Under the pieces are notes generated by a model. That model was not told the DNA's origin. It ran no database searches and saw nothing but the letters and a program-made list of their open reading frames with translations. Positions 17,607 to 26,281 of a stretch of DNA of 64,000 bases are shown in pieces. Origin of the DNA: an uncultured Gemmataceae bacterium. Lineage in GTDB: Bacteria > Planctomycetota > Planctomycetia > Gemmatales > Gemmataceae. The stretch spans positions 1-64,000 of the forward strand of contig CALDUY010000011.1 in the NCBI GenBank assembly GCA_937923405.1. Reading direction: 5' to 3'. Numbering within the stretch: position 1 is the first letter of the stretch; each line of letters begins with the position of its first letter. The translations under genes and the position numbers were made by a program.

Positions 17607-18545
17607 ATGCAGCGGATTCAGGTGATCGATTCCCATACCGGTGGTGAGCCGACGCGCATCATCGTGGCTGGTGGGCCGGAGCTTGGCCACGGGTCGATGG
17701 AGCAACGCCGTGAGCGCTTCCGGCAACAGTTCGATGCTTACCGTCGGGCGGTGGTGAACGAACCGCGTGGCCACGATGTCCTCGTCGGCGCAATTCTCTG
17801 TGAACCGGTCGATTCGACCTGTGTCGCTGGCATCATCTTCTTCAACAACACCGGCTATCTCAACATGTGCGGGCACGGCACGATTGGCGCGGCGGTCACG
17901 CTCGGTCATTTGGGACGCATCGGCGCGGGCCGCCATCGTCTCGAAACACCGGTCGGTATCGTGGCCTTCGACTATGACGGCCAACATCGCGTGGCCGTGG
18001 AGAATGTGCCGAGTTACCGGTATGCGACCCGAGTTCCCGTCGAGGTGCCGGGGCATGGTGTGGTCCACGGCGACATCGCCTGGGGTGGTAACTGGTTCTT
18101 CCTGGTCAGCGATCATGGGTTGGAATTGTCGCTGGCTCAGCTCGACCGATTAACCAACTTCACCTATCGTCTTCGTCGGGAATTGGAGCGTCAGCAGATC
18201 ACCGGAGCCAACGGGGCCGAGATCGATCACATCGAGCTGTTTGGCCCACCCACACAGCCCGGAGCGCACAGTAAAAATTTCGTGCTTTGCCCTGGCTTGG
18301 CCTACGATCGTTCGCCCTGCGGAACCGGCACCAGTGCTAAGGTCGCCTGTCTTTTCGCGGATGGGAAATTACAACCCGGCGAGGTCTGGCTTCAGGAGAG
18401 CATCATCGGCAGCGTTTTTACGGCCTCCTTCCGACTCGAAGCCGACCGCTTAATTCCGCGTATCGAGGGGACGGCCTACATCACGGGGGAAAGCATGCTT
18501 TTGCTAGACTCAGAAGATCCGTTTTGTTGGGGAATTCGTATATGA
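17607..18545 (+). CDS. Proline racemase family protein, probable 4-hydroxyproline 2-epimerase
   Basis: Interconverts trans-4-hydroxy-L-proline and cis-4-hydroxy-D-proline through two catalytic thiols. The 312 residues show IDSHTGGEPTRI at the start, the first catalytic Cys in NMCGHGTIGA (Cys88), and the second in DRSPCGTGTSAK. The pair of Cys residues separates epimerases and racemases from the related dehydratases, which have Thr or Ser at one place. The stop overlaps the start of the FAD-oxidoreductase gene (ATGA), so the two are translationally coupled. That partner is the usual second enzyme of D-hydroxyproline breakdown. The later pathway genes (deaminase, semialdehyde dehydrogenase) are not in the window. 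Confidence 0.9.
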   Translation: MQRIQVIDSHTGGEPTRIIVAGGPELGHGSMEQRRERFRQQFDAYRRAVVNEPRGHDVLVGAILCEPVDSTCVAGIIFFNNTGYLNMCGHGTIGAAVTLGHLGRIGAGRHRLETPVGIVAFDYDGQHRVAVENVPSYRYATRVPVEVPGHGVVHGDIAWGGNWFFLVSDHGLELSLAQLDRLTNFTYRLRRELERQQITGANGAEIDHIELFGPPTQPGAHSKNFVLCPGLAYDRSPCGTGTSAKVACLFADGKLQPGEVWLQESIIGSVFTASFRLEADRLIPRIEGTAYITGESMLLLDSEDPFCWGIRI

Positions 18546-19795
18546 CCGCTTCCACGCCGCGCGTGGTCGTCCTGGGAGGGGGGGTGGTTGGCTGTGCTTG
18601 TGCCTATTATTTGCGACAGGCCGGCTGTTCAGTGACCCTGGTGGAAAAAAAGACCATTGGCAGCGGCTGCTCACACGCCAACTGTGGCTACGTTAGTCCC
18701 AGTCATGTGCTGCCACTCGCTGGTCCGGGAGTGATCGGCAAGACACTGTGGACGCTGCTGCAACGCGATTCGCCATTAAAGATCCGTTTTCGCTGGGATC
18801 CGGCCTTGTGGGCTTGGCTGTTCCAATTCGCTCGTCGGTGCAATCGCGCCGACATGCTCGAAGCAGGACGCGCCCTGGCGGCGCTATTGAACTGGTCGCG
18901 CGATCTGTATGGCGAATTGTTCCGTCAAGGCACGCTCGATGCTGAGTGGGAAGAGCGTGGTCTGTTGTTCGTCTTTCGCACGGCCAAGGAGATGGAGCAT
19001 TACGCGCATACCGATGAACTGCTCCGCCAGTCGTTCGATTTGCCTGCGATCCGGTTGAATGGGCGAGAGTTGGTCGAGAGGGAGCCAGCCTTGAAACCAG
19101 GTCTCGCTGGAGCCTGGTACTATCCACGCGATGCGCATTTGCGACCGGACAAACTGATGGCTTCTTGGCGAGCGGCGTTGCTGAACCTCGGCGTGGAGAT
19201 TGGCGAGAACACGGTGTTCGTCGGCCTGGATCGAGCCGGCCAACAAGTTCGTGCGGTGGTCACGGATCGCGGCTCGATTCCGACAGATCAGGTGGTGGTT
19301 GCCACCGGTGCCTGGACCCCGTTGCTTCGGGAGCAGCTCGGGGTGCGACTACCGATCGTGCCGGGCAAGGGGTACTCGATCACGATGGCCCGACCGTCGC
19401 GCTGCCCGGTGATTCCACTGATTTTCGAAGAGGACCGCGTTGCTGTCACGCCGATGCAGAGCGGTTATCGGCTGGGTTCGACGATGGAGTTCGCTGGCTA
19501 TGACGACCGTCTGGATCGGCGAAGGTTAGAGATTCTCCGCCGCGCGGCTCGGTTTTACCTGCACGAACCCCAAGCCGAACCAGTGATGGAGGAATGGTGG
19601 GGCTGGCGTCCGATGGTGGCGGACGGAAAGCCGATCCTCGGCGCGCTGGGCGGCTTTGCGAACGTTCATGTCGCGGCCGGCCATAGCATGCTGGGGCTGG
19701 CGATGAGTACCGGGACTGGGAAACTGATCGCCGAACTGCTCACCGGACAGACGCCCAGCGTGGATCCAACTCCGTATTCCCCGCAGCGGTTCTAA
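18542..19795 (+). CDS. FAD-dependent D-amino acid/D-hydroxyproline dehydrogenase-like protein
   Basis: Oxidoreductase of the DadA/DAO fold, 417 residues. The N terminus has the FAD dinucleotide motif VVVLGGGVVGCACAYYL followed by the acidic VEKKTIGSGCSHAN segment; near the C terminus VAAGHSMLGLAMSTGTGKLIAELL closes the flavin site. The start at 18542 overlaps the epimerase stop by four bases, and a start 18 bases earlier would lie within that gene. Coupling with the epimerase points to oxidation of D-hydroxyproline; other D-amino acids are possible. There is no signal peptide, so it acts in the cytoplasm, perhaps passing electrons to quinone. Confidence 0.85.
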   Translation: MTASTPRVVVLGGGVVGCACAYYLRQAGCSVTLVEKKTIGSGCSHANCGYVSPSHVLPLAGPGVIGKTLWTLLQRDSPLKIRFRWDPALWAWLFQFARRCNRADMLEAGRALAALLNWSRDLYGELFRQGTLDAEWEERGLLFVFRTAKEMEHYAHTDELLRQSFDLPAIRLNGRELVEREPALKPGLAGAWYYPRDAHLRPDKLMASWRAALLNLGVEIGENTVFVGLDRAGQQVRAVVTDRGSIPTDQVVVATGAWTPLLREQLGVRLPIVPGKGYSITMARPSRCPVIPLIFEEDRVAVTPMQSGYRLGSTMEFAGYDDRLDRRRLEILRRAARFYLHEPQAEPVMEEWWGWRPMVADGKPILGALGGFANVHVAAGHSMLGLAMSTGTGKLIAELLTGQTPSVDPTPYSPQRF

Positions 19796-19959
19796 CTGAA
19801 TTGTGCCAGTGAAAATCGTTACAGTCAGGATATTTGACAATCACGACGGAACCGGAGTACAATGCGCCTGAGGAAGGAGTACGCAGCGGAACACGCCTTC
19901 CTTGGAACGGACCAGGAGGCACCTGTCCCGAACGTATCTTTACATCAGGAGACAGCAAC

Positions 19960-20655
19960 ATGCGTGTGCAAGTTTTGACAGCGGCGCTGGTCGTGGCGAT
20001 CCTGTTCGCGGTCGTCGGCCCAGCGCAGGCCGGGGACACGCTCCGTCTGCGATTGCCCGGCGATACAGAGGCTGCGACGCTCGATCTGAAAGCCCGCCCA
20101 GGAGATCTTGACCTGGATCCGGAAGCGGCTCACTGGGGCTGGGGCTGGCGACGGCCCTGGGGCTGGGGCGGCTGGGGTTGGGGCTGGGGAGGCGGCTGGG
20201 GCTGGCGTGGCTACTACGGCGGCTACTGGGGTGGCTATCGCGGCTTCTACGGAGGGGCCTTTGTCTCTCCTGGCTTCTACTATTATAGCTATCCGGTTTA
20301 TAGCTATGGCTTCTCCTTCTATGCTCCCTGCTCGATGGACGGGGCGGTAACGATTCAACGTCCGTCGATTCCGACCATGCCGCGCATCATCGATGGCCCG
20401 GCTCCGGTGCCGGCTCCCAGCAACAATCAACCGCGCCCTGCTCCGGGCACCTTCGAGTATGACGGCGGTCCCAAAACGCCCGTCCCGATGCCGCCGCTTC
20501 AGCCTCAGGAGAAGTCGGCCCGCTATCCGACCAAACCGAGCATCGTGACCGAACTGCCGGTCAGCTATCGGCCTGCTCAAGCTACTTCCGCAGATGCACC
20601 CAAGGGGAAGTGGATCTACCCAGCCTACGGGGAAGCGCCGCGACGCGCTCGCTGA
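19960..20655 (+). CDS. Exported Gly/Trp/Tyr-rich protein
   Basis: Encodes 231 residues. A signal peptide ending VVGPAQAG is followed by a short acidic region, then about 60 residues of almost only Gly, Trp, Tyr and Arg (GWGWRRPWGWGGWGWGW and the GYYGGYWGGYRGFYGG run), an aromatic FYYYSYPVYSYGFSFY stretch and a Pro-rich tail. No enzymatic motif is seen. Such aromatic-glycine sequences suggest a self-associating surface or envelope component, which is inference. The start has CAGGAGA upstream, and longer versions of the frame lack a signal peptide. An imperfect hairpin lies just after the stop. Confidence 0.75.
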   Translation: MRVQVLTAALVVAILFAVVGPAQAGDTLRLRLPGDTEAATLDLKARPGDLDLDPEAAHWGWGWRRPWGWGGWGWGWGGGWGWRGYYGGYWGGYRGFYGGAFVSPGFYYYSYPVYSYGFSFYAPCSMDGAVTIQRPSIPTMPRIIDGPAPVPAPSNNQPRPAPGTFEYDGGPKTPVPMPPLQPQEKSARYPTKPSIVTELPVSYRPAQATSADAPKGKWIYPAYGEAPRRAR

Positions 20656-20679
20656 GCCAGCAACGAAGCTTCCCTTGGT

Positions 20680-20739
20680 CCCGTGTTTGTGTCCCTGAGA
20701 ATGCCGTGCCATTCTAACCCTTCAGGGATCGAACACGGG
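20680..20739 (+). terminator. Imperfect stem-loop with T-rich tail
   Basis: CCCGTGTT (20680-20687) and TCCCTGA (20692-20698) pair with TCAGGGA (20722-20728) and AACACGGG (20732-20739), leaving a small internal loop. TTTATTTT follows a few bases later. It lies 24 bp after the Gly-rich protein stop and probably ends that transcript. Confidence 0.5.
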
Positions 20740-20881
20740 GCAATTTATTTTCTACTCCAGTCATGCTTTCAGCAGCACACTCTTTCAGAGACTTGCGTCG
20801 GGAGTGAATTCGACTATATTCAGAGGTCGGCACGTCGATTGGTTCACGCTGCACACCAGATGCCGCACACAAGGAGCTAGC

Positions 20882-22054
20882 ATGTCGCTGAACCGCCTGA
20901 TCTACTACTCGGCGTTGGGAGCCGGCTGGGCAGCACTAACGGGATGGCTGATTTTTGAGATCTTCTTACTCGGGCGAGTGCCAAATTGGTTGGCCAGCCC
21001 GGTGTGCGGTGCCTTGGTTGGTGGTTTTGTCGCCGCCGGTTTGGGGGTGGTTGGCGGTCTGTCCAGTGGAGCCATCGCTCCAATGCTCAAACGGCTCCTT
21101 CCGATTTTGCTGGGAGGCATGGGTGGTGGCGTCGTCGGGGCGGGGCTGGGCGAACTGCTTTTCTCGTTGCTTGGTCTGCCGCGTGCCCTAGGCTGGATGG
21201 TCATGGGGTTGGGCATTGGTGCTGTCGAAGGCCTATTCGAGCGTTCGCCCAGCAAACTTCGCAATGGCTTGATCGGCGGCGCGATCGGCGGGTTGCTCGG
21301 CGGCCTGCTCTTCGACATCTTCGCGGGACTGCTGGCCTCACCCACCGGCATGACCAGCCGAGCGGTCGGCTTCGTCGTCCTCGGCGTGTGCATTGGCTTC
21401 GGCATCGGCTTGGTGCAGGTGGTTCTCAAAGAAGCCTGGCTAACCGTGTTGGATGGCTATCGTCCTGGCCGACAGCTCATTCTCAGTCAGGATCGCACCA
21501 CTCTCGGCGCGGGCGAATGGGTGCATCTGCCCTTCATGGGAGCGTTCAGCAAAGGGCTAGAGATGGAGCATCTGCACCTGATCCGTCAGAACGACGGCTC
21601 GTGGCTCGTGGAGGATAACAACAGTATCATGGGAGTATTCGTCAATGGCTCACGGATTCAGGGCCAGACACGTTTGCGGGACGGCGACAAGATCAAGCTC
21701 GGGTCGAACATCGTCGAATTCAACGAACGCAGCGGAAAGGCCGACGTGCCGAGGGAGGACAGCGTAGCCGTGGCAGCTCCGGGGACGGCTTCCCTCTCGC
21801 CGCCACCCGTGCGAGCAACAGCGAAGTCTCCGCCTCCGGTGCGAACGTCTGTCTCGCCGCCGCCTCCTCCCGTGGCCGCACCGGCTCCGGTCCGACCAGC
21901 TCCCACTTCGGGAATCGCCGTGCCGAAGCCAACACCAGCCGCAAAGCCAGCGCCGAGTCGTCCGCCGTCACCGAACGGTTGCCCCAGCTGTGGCCGGGTC
22001 GCTCAGGGGGCGCCGGGACAGCGATTCTGTGTCGTCTGTGAACGGACTTTCTAA
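20882..22054 (+). CDS. Multi-pass membrane protein with FHA domain and C-terminal zinc ribbon
   Basis: Encodes 390 residues. Residues 1-190 form a Gly-rich membrane region of several passes (LLGGMGGGVVGAGLG; CIGFGIGLVQVVLKEAW). An FHA domain at about 194-282 shows TTLGAGEW, the HLHLIRQNDGSWLVEDNNS core and VFVNGSRI; FHA domains bind phosphothreonine peptides. A Pro-rich linker leads to a zinc ribbon with CPSCGR and CVVCERTF. The C-terminal half of the protein at 28802-30988 has the same membrane, degenerate FHA and ribbon order. The start has AAGGAG upstream. It is followed 49 bp later by an anchored protein gene, and both converge on the large operon ending at 23348. Likely role: phosphopeptide reader in the same signalling complex. 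Confidence 0.88.
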   Translation: MSLNRLIYYSALGAGWAALTGWLIFEIFLLGRVPNWLASPVCGALVGGFVAAGLGVVGGLSSGAIAPMLKRLLPILLGGMGGGVVGAGLGELLFSLLGLPRALGWMVMGLGIGAVEGLFERSPSKLRNGLIGGAIGGLLGGLLFDIFAGLLASPTGMTSRAVGFVVLGVCIGFGIGLVQVVLKEAWLTVLDGYRPGRQLILSQDRTTLGAGEWVHLPFMGAFSKGLEMEHLHLIRQNDGSWLVEDNNSIMGVFVNGSRIQGQTRLRDGDKIKLGSNIVEFNERSGKADVPREDSVAVAAPGTASLSPPPVRATAKSPPPVRTSVSPPPPPVAAPAPVRPAPTSGIAVPKPTPAAKPAPSRPPSPNGCPSCGRVAQGAPGQRFCVVCERTF

Positions 22055-22103
22055 GCCGAGCGTTTTTACATCATTTGCACTCCGCCAAGGGGAGGATAGG
22101 CTG

Positions 22104-23240
22104 ATGAAACCGCACACCCTGGCACTGGATCTCGGTCTTGGCGTCGCACTGGTGGTCGCCCTCGTGGCGGTCTACTTGGTCGATCGCGGCAGTGTGTCGG
22201 ATCCAAGCAATCCAGTCAACACTCTGAACGTCAACATTCTTTATGGCGAAGCGGGCAAAGACAATCCCGGACGAACCACTCGTTCGCGTCTGCGTCTGGC
22301 CGTCACGCGACCCCAGTATGATGACATCGGACGGCTGCTCGAGGGGCTTGGCAGTGGTTACAGCTACGACACCCTGGGCGAGGACGAGTTGGGCAACCTC
22401 GCGCGGTTGAAGAATTTTGAGGTGTTGTTTCTCACCTGCTCCGAGCAAAAACCCAAAAGCCGCGAGGTTTTCGAGAGTCTGCGCGAGTTCGTCGCTCAAG
22501 GAGGTACGCTGTACTCGTCCGACCTTCGCTTCGATGTGCTGATCAATACCTTTCCCGACGTGATCGATCGAACGCTGTTTGCCAAGGGGGACCGAACCCC
22601 GCGACAGTCAGCCAAGGCCACGGTGGTCGATCCCGGTTTGCGGGAGTTTTTGAAAGCGCGCAAAGTCGATCTGGACTTTGATCAACCGGGCTGGCGACCA
22701 GCCATGTTTCGCCAGGATCAGATCACGACCTATCTGGAAGGCAAGTTCACCTCCGAAGCGGGCCGCGTGGAGATGCCCCTGACGGTCAGCTTTCGTTACG
22801 GACGCGGCACCGTCATTTTCACTTCGTTCCACAACGCCAAGAATGAGGGCGTCGGTGTCAAGTTGCTGCAATACCTGGTCTTTACTGCGGTGACGGCGCA
22901 GGTGGATAGCCAGATGACCGAGAAGATGGAAGAGGGCGGCTTTGCGCCGAAGCAGTCGTCGCTCATCACCGTGGCCAGTGACATGCCGTCGGTGACGAAA
23001 ACCTACACGATCAAGAAGGCTGGCAAGGCCCGTTTTCTGCTCAGCTTTAATCCCGGGGAGGTCACGTTACGGCTGACGATCCAATCGCCCGACGGGAAGT
23101 CGGCCACGGCGGAGCATTCGTCGAGTTTCACCATCGAGGTGCCCGAGGCCAGCGCCGGCGAGTGGAAGTACACAGTGACTGCCGTCAAAGTGCCCTACGC
23201 CAACTTCCCCTTCCGCGTCACCGTCGGCGAGGAGAAATAA
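22104..23240 (+). CDS. Anchored protein with GATase-like N-terminal domain and beta-sandwich tail
   Basis: Encodes 378 residues with one N-terminal membrane segment (about 8-25). The middle part has alternating strands and helices of a class I glutamine amidotransferase-like or ThuA/DUF4159-like fold (FEVLFLTCS, LREFVAQGGTLYSSDLRFD, GRGTVIFTSFHNAKNEGVGVKLL), but I see no Cys-His-Glu triad, so it is probably a binding domain. The last 90 residues are beta-rich (ARFLLSFNPGEVTLRLTI, EWKYTVTAV), like a prepeptidase-type sandwich. The start has GGGGAGGA upstream. It probably forms a two-gene transcript with the FHA protein. The precise family is uncertain. Confidence 0.65.
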   Translation: MKPHTLALDLGLGVALVVALVAVYLVDRGSVSDPSNPVNTLNVNILYGEAGKDNPGRTTRSRLRLAVTRPQYDDIGRLLEGLGSGYSYDTLGEDELGNLARLKNFEVLFLTCSEQKPKSREVFESLREFVAQGGTLYSSDLRFDVLINTFPDVIDRTLFAKGDRTPRQSAKATVVDPGLREFLKARKVDLDFDQPGWRPAMFRQDQITTYLEGKFTSEAGRVEMPLTVSFRYGRGTVIFTSFHNAKNEGVGVKLLQYLVFTAVTAQVDSQMTEKMEEGGFAPKQSSLITVASDMPSVTKTYTIKKAGKARFLLSFNPGEVTLRLTIQSPDGKSATAEHSSSFTIEVPEASAGEWKYTVTAVKVPYANFPFRVTVGEEK

Positions 23241-23258
23241 GGCGAGAAGGGAGAGAGC

Positions 23259-23332
23259 GCGAACACGGATATCTGTGGGATTTTGCAGATCGAAAAAGTC
23301 TATTTTTGCCTGCCAATGTGGTCCGTGTTCGC
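23259..23332. repeat. 11-bp inverted repeat in a convergent gap
   Basis: GCGAACACGGA at 23259-23269 and TCCGTGTTCGC at 23322-23332 are perfect inverse copies 52 bp apart, between the convergent stops at 23240 and 23348. A long-loop hairpin could act as a weak two-way terminator, or the arms could be a protein site. Confidence 0.45.
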
Positions 23333-23347
23333 CCTCAGCAAATCCGT

Positions 23348-26254
23348 CTAGTTAGGATCGGCCATCTCCAAAGGCGGTTGATTGGACATCAACTGCTTGC
23401 GGATTCGGAGGAGCGACTCGGCCTGTTTTCGCCGCGTTTCGCCCTGGAACGGCTCCAGCCAGTGCAGGCGACGCATCCGTTGATCCCTGGCTCCTTCGTT
23501 TTGTTCAATCTCCGCCATGCGCCGCAGGTCTCGATCACTATTCAACGTGTCGCCGCGCGCTTGATAGACCAGCGAACGAGCGAACCAGGAGGTCGAGTTG
23601 TTAGGATCGTTGAGAATGGCGGCATCCAGGCAACGCAACGCCTCGGCCAACGGCTCATTCACCGCTTCCGCTTTTTCGAGCGGCATGGGTAAAAGTCCAC
23701 ATTTAGGAGAAACAGAGTAGGAATCAGCCAATGCCTGGGCCAAAGCTCCGCGCGCCTTGCCGAGCATGTAGTCGGCCTCGCGTGGGCTAGCTCGCTTCGG
23801 CTCAGCAGTCGTAACGAAGCGGACTCCCGTGGCTGCTCGTTCGCGCCAAAGGTCGTGCCGCCTTAATTGGCGGGTTAACTCCTCCTCTGCTTGCTTCAGG
23901 CGATCCGGCTCACGCTGGGGATTTGGACTGATGATTTGTGAGCGCAGCAGGAGGCGATTGTCCCAGTCATGAGCGGCCCCCGTGACGGTGATCCCATCGA
24001 ACTCCCGGCGCGTTGGCAAAACCAGCTTGAGCCGATCCAACATCGGGGCCAAAGGCATAGTCTTCAGCGGCGTCAGATCCCACCCCGAAGCCAAGGTTCG
24101 TCGCCATTGCTCCTGCTGAGCGAGTTGGCTCAGTTCAGCCTCCAGCGCTTTCTGCTGCTGATCGTTATCCATCAGTCCGGTGATGCTGTACTTGCCATCG
24201 GCGTTGAAGTAACCTCGGCGAAGCTGCACGCCATCCCATTTGGTCGGTGCCGCGCCGCCGACCCGTCGAGGAGGCCACTGCACCTGTTGCCGCAGATACG
24301 GTGTCAAACCAGGGCGAGCAACGAGATCGATCGTCGGCCCTTGGGGTTGCTGTGCCGTCATGGTCAACAGGGAAGTAGTAACGACGACCACCGCCGTGGG
24401 GTTCGGGTTCCGTGGCCGATCGCTCCAGGCCAAGGTGCCAAAGGCCGGCGTCAGGTCTTCGACTGTGAACCGGCCACGCATCTGCGGATGCGTCTTGAGA
24501 AGTTTCAGCAGTTCATCACGGACGGAGGATTTCATCTGCTCAAAATTGCTCTGAATCAGATTGGTAATATCCTTTTCTGTGTACTTCTTGTCCTCCAGCA
24601 GCTGCTTCATCGGAATGCTGCGCTTGATCTTCTCGCTCTGATCGACCAGAAAACCACTAATGGCCAGGCGTCCGTCTTTGTCGAAGTACAGCCGTTCGAT
24701 GAACGAATCCTCCAGAGTGTCGGCCATCCATTGTCGCAGGCCGCGCAACACCTCATCGGTGCGCAGCTCTTCCAGCTGAAAGACCACGTCATCGCGAGTC
24801 AGTGGACGGGGCTTCGGCTCGGCCTTGAAGTATTCGCTTCGCGTGCGGAAAAACGCATCGGTCACGCGGCGAAGCTCTGCTTCCTGGTTCGTCGGCGGTG
24901 CCGCTTTCGCCGCCTCTGCATCCCGGCGTTGTCGCCACACACCACGCAGACAAAGGCGACCTTGTTCATCGAAAAAGGCGCTATTGTCTAGACCAACGCC
25001 ATCTAGTTCGGGCAGGGCGGCGATCTGCTCCTGCAAGAGCGAGCCGGGTTGCGGCGCGGCTCGCTCGATGCTCACCACGGTACTGGGCGCGCCATAATCG
25101 GCTCGCAACGCTGGCCAAGTCGTGTTACAGGCCTCGCGAAGGAAGTCGAACGCTCGTTTCTGAAAGTCCTCGGCCAGGCTCACACCGGTCAGGCGGAGTT
25201 GCAGCGCGCTAGGAGTCTTGGGGTCGTAGGCGAAGAACCAGCGATCCAAGCGAATTCGCCGCAAGATCGGATCGGGGTCGTTCTTGCCCCCTTCGGTCCT
25301 GCTCCGAGCCAGCTGAGCCTGTAGCCCCGCGACAGTCAACGGAGGCCGCACTACTTTGACTTCCTTCACACTTGACCGCGGTGTAGCCGAACGAAACGCC
25401 GCGGGATAGTCGGTTTCTACCGCTTGCAACAAAGCCTCGGCGCGCTTCAGGCCAGCCTCGTCGGGCACGATGCCGCGCACTTGCAACGTGCCATCTCCGT
25501 CGTACCAGTTGTCGAGAAAGACGCAGCCATCCAGCGACACGTCATTATTGGCCCGCCCTTGCAGCCGATTGATCGGCCAGTCTTCCCGAGCGACGAGCCG
25601 GACTTCCGACGCCGAGATCGGCAGCGAGCTAACCAGGGCCTGATGAGCAGACAATTCGGGCAGACTCTTAAAAGCTTCGCGGAACCCACTGACCAGCTCA
25701 GAGCGCGGATTGCCTTTACCGTCGTCCAAGGCCGCGCCACGGAGAATCAACGTGTCGATCTCCTTGCCAGCGACATCCTTAACCGGCATGAACACGGCTT
25801 CGTCGAGTCGCGAACGCCGCAACGCCTGGCTCTTGTCATCCTTACCCGAGCGGCGTGCGAAACTGTTCTGAATCCGTTTGAGGTACTTGCTATTGATCGG
25901 AAACACGTCCAGTTTGGCGGCGGACACCTTGCCAGGCAGCGCCTCGGCCCAGGCTTTGTTATTCTGAAGCATCGTGGCAGCGACTTCTTCGAGCAGTTTA
26001 CGTTGCTCGGCGGTGTCCACCGTGCCCGCTAATTCCAGCTTTCCCTTGTCCGCCTTGGATTCAGCGGCTTTGAGCAACACACCGCGTAGTTTGGCGTTGG
26101 ACGCACAGTCTTTTCGCAAGGCCGCGACCAGTTCGGCGACGGGATCGTTTGCCGCTTGCGCGGTCAGCCTGGCTTCAAACAGACCCAGGCCAAGCATGCC
26201 CAGCATCAACAGAACCAAGCGTGTAGTTCGAGCAGCATGAAGGAAAAAAAACAT
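23348..26254 (-). CDS. Large exported protein of repeated BON-like modules
   Basis: Encodes 968 residues. A signal peptide or membrane anchor (VLLMLGMLGLGLF, cleavage near TAQAAND) is followed by at least eight copies of a weak alpha/beta module. Each has a strand pair of form Fxxx(D)GxLxLxG and a helix that often begins with D and several charged residues. Copies begin near 70, 149, 241, 336, 423, 519, 679 and 752, mostly 80-95 residues apart, resembling BON or secretin-type lipid or scaffold modules. A short helical TPR-like end carries AILNDPNNSTSWFARSLVY. ATG at 26254 is preferred over TTG at 26260 because AGGAG sits nine bases before it. It is the last gene of the large minus-strand operon. 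The repeat call is from pattern reading only. Confidence 0.7.
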   Translation of the reverse strand: MFFFLHAARTTRLVLLMLGMLGLGLFEARLTAQAANDPVAELVAALRKDCASNAKLRGVLLKAAESKADKGKLELAGTVDTAEQRKLLEEVAATMLQNNKAWAEALPGKVSAAKLDVFPINSKYLKRIQNSFARRSGKDDKSQALRRSRLDEAVFMPVKDVAGKEIDTLILRGAALDDGKGNPRSELVSGFREAFKSLPELSAHQALVSSLPISASEVRLVAREDWPINRLQGRANNDVSLDGCVFLDNWYDGDGTLQVRGIVPDEAGLKRAEALLQAVETDYPAAFRSATPRSSVKEVKVVRPPLTVAGLQAQLARSRTEGGKNDPDPILRRIRLDRWFFAYDPKTPSALQLRLTGVSLAEDFQKRAFDFLREACNTTWPALRADYGAPSTVVSIERAAPQPGSLLQEQIAALPELDGVGLDNSAFFDEQGRLCLRGVWRQRRDAEAAKAAPPTNQEAELRRVTDAFFRTRSEYFKAEPKPRPLTRDDVVFQLEELRTDEVLRGLRQWMADTLEDSFIERLYFDKDGRLAISGFLVDQSEKIKRSIPMKQLLEDKKYTEKDITNLIQSNFEQMKSSVRDELLKLLKTHPQMRGRFTVEDLTPAFGTLAWSDRPRNPNPTAVVVVTTSLLTMTAQQPQGPTIDLVARPGLTPYLRQQVQWPPRRVGGAAPTKWDGVQLRRGYFNADGKYSITGLMDNDQQQKALEAELSQLAQQEQWRRTLASGWDLTPLKTMPLAPMLDRLKLVLPTRREFDGITVTGAAHDWDNRLLLRSQIISPNPQREPDRLKQAEEELTRQLRRHDLWRERAATGVRFVTTAEPKRASPREADYMLGKARGALAQALADSYSVSPKCGLLPMPLEKAEAVNEPLAEALRCLDAAILNDPNNSTSWFARSLVYQARGDTLNSDRDLRRMAEIEQNEGARDQRMRRLHWLEPFQGETRRKQAESLLRIRKQLMSNQPPLEMADPN

Positions 26255-26281
26255 CTTCAATGTCTCCTAAATGAGACGGAA

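Noticed and set aside
20905..21429. 174-residue Pro/Ser-rich minus-strand frame
   Set aside because: Reverse reading of the Gly-rich membrane region of the FHA protein.
23969..24991. 340-residue plus-strand frame
   Set aside because: It lies wholly inside the repeated-module gene, which has a signal peptide and regular modules; no motif is seen in this frame.
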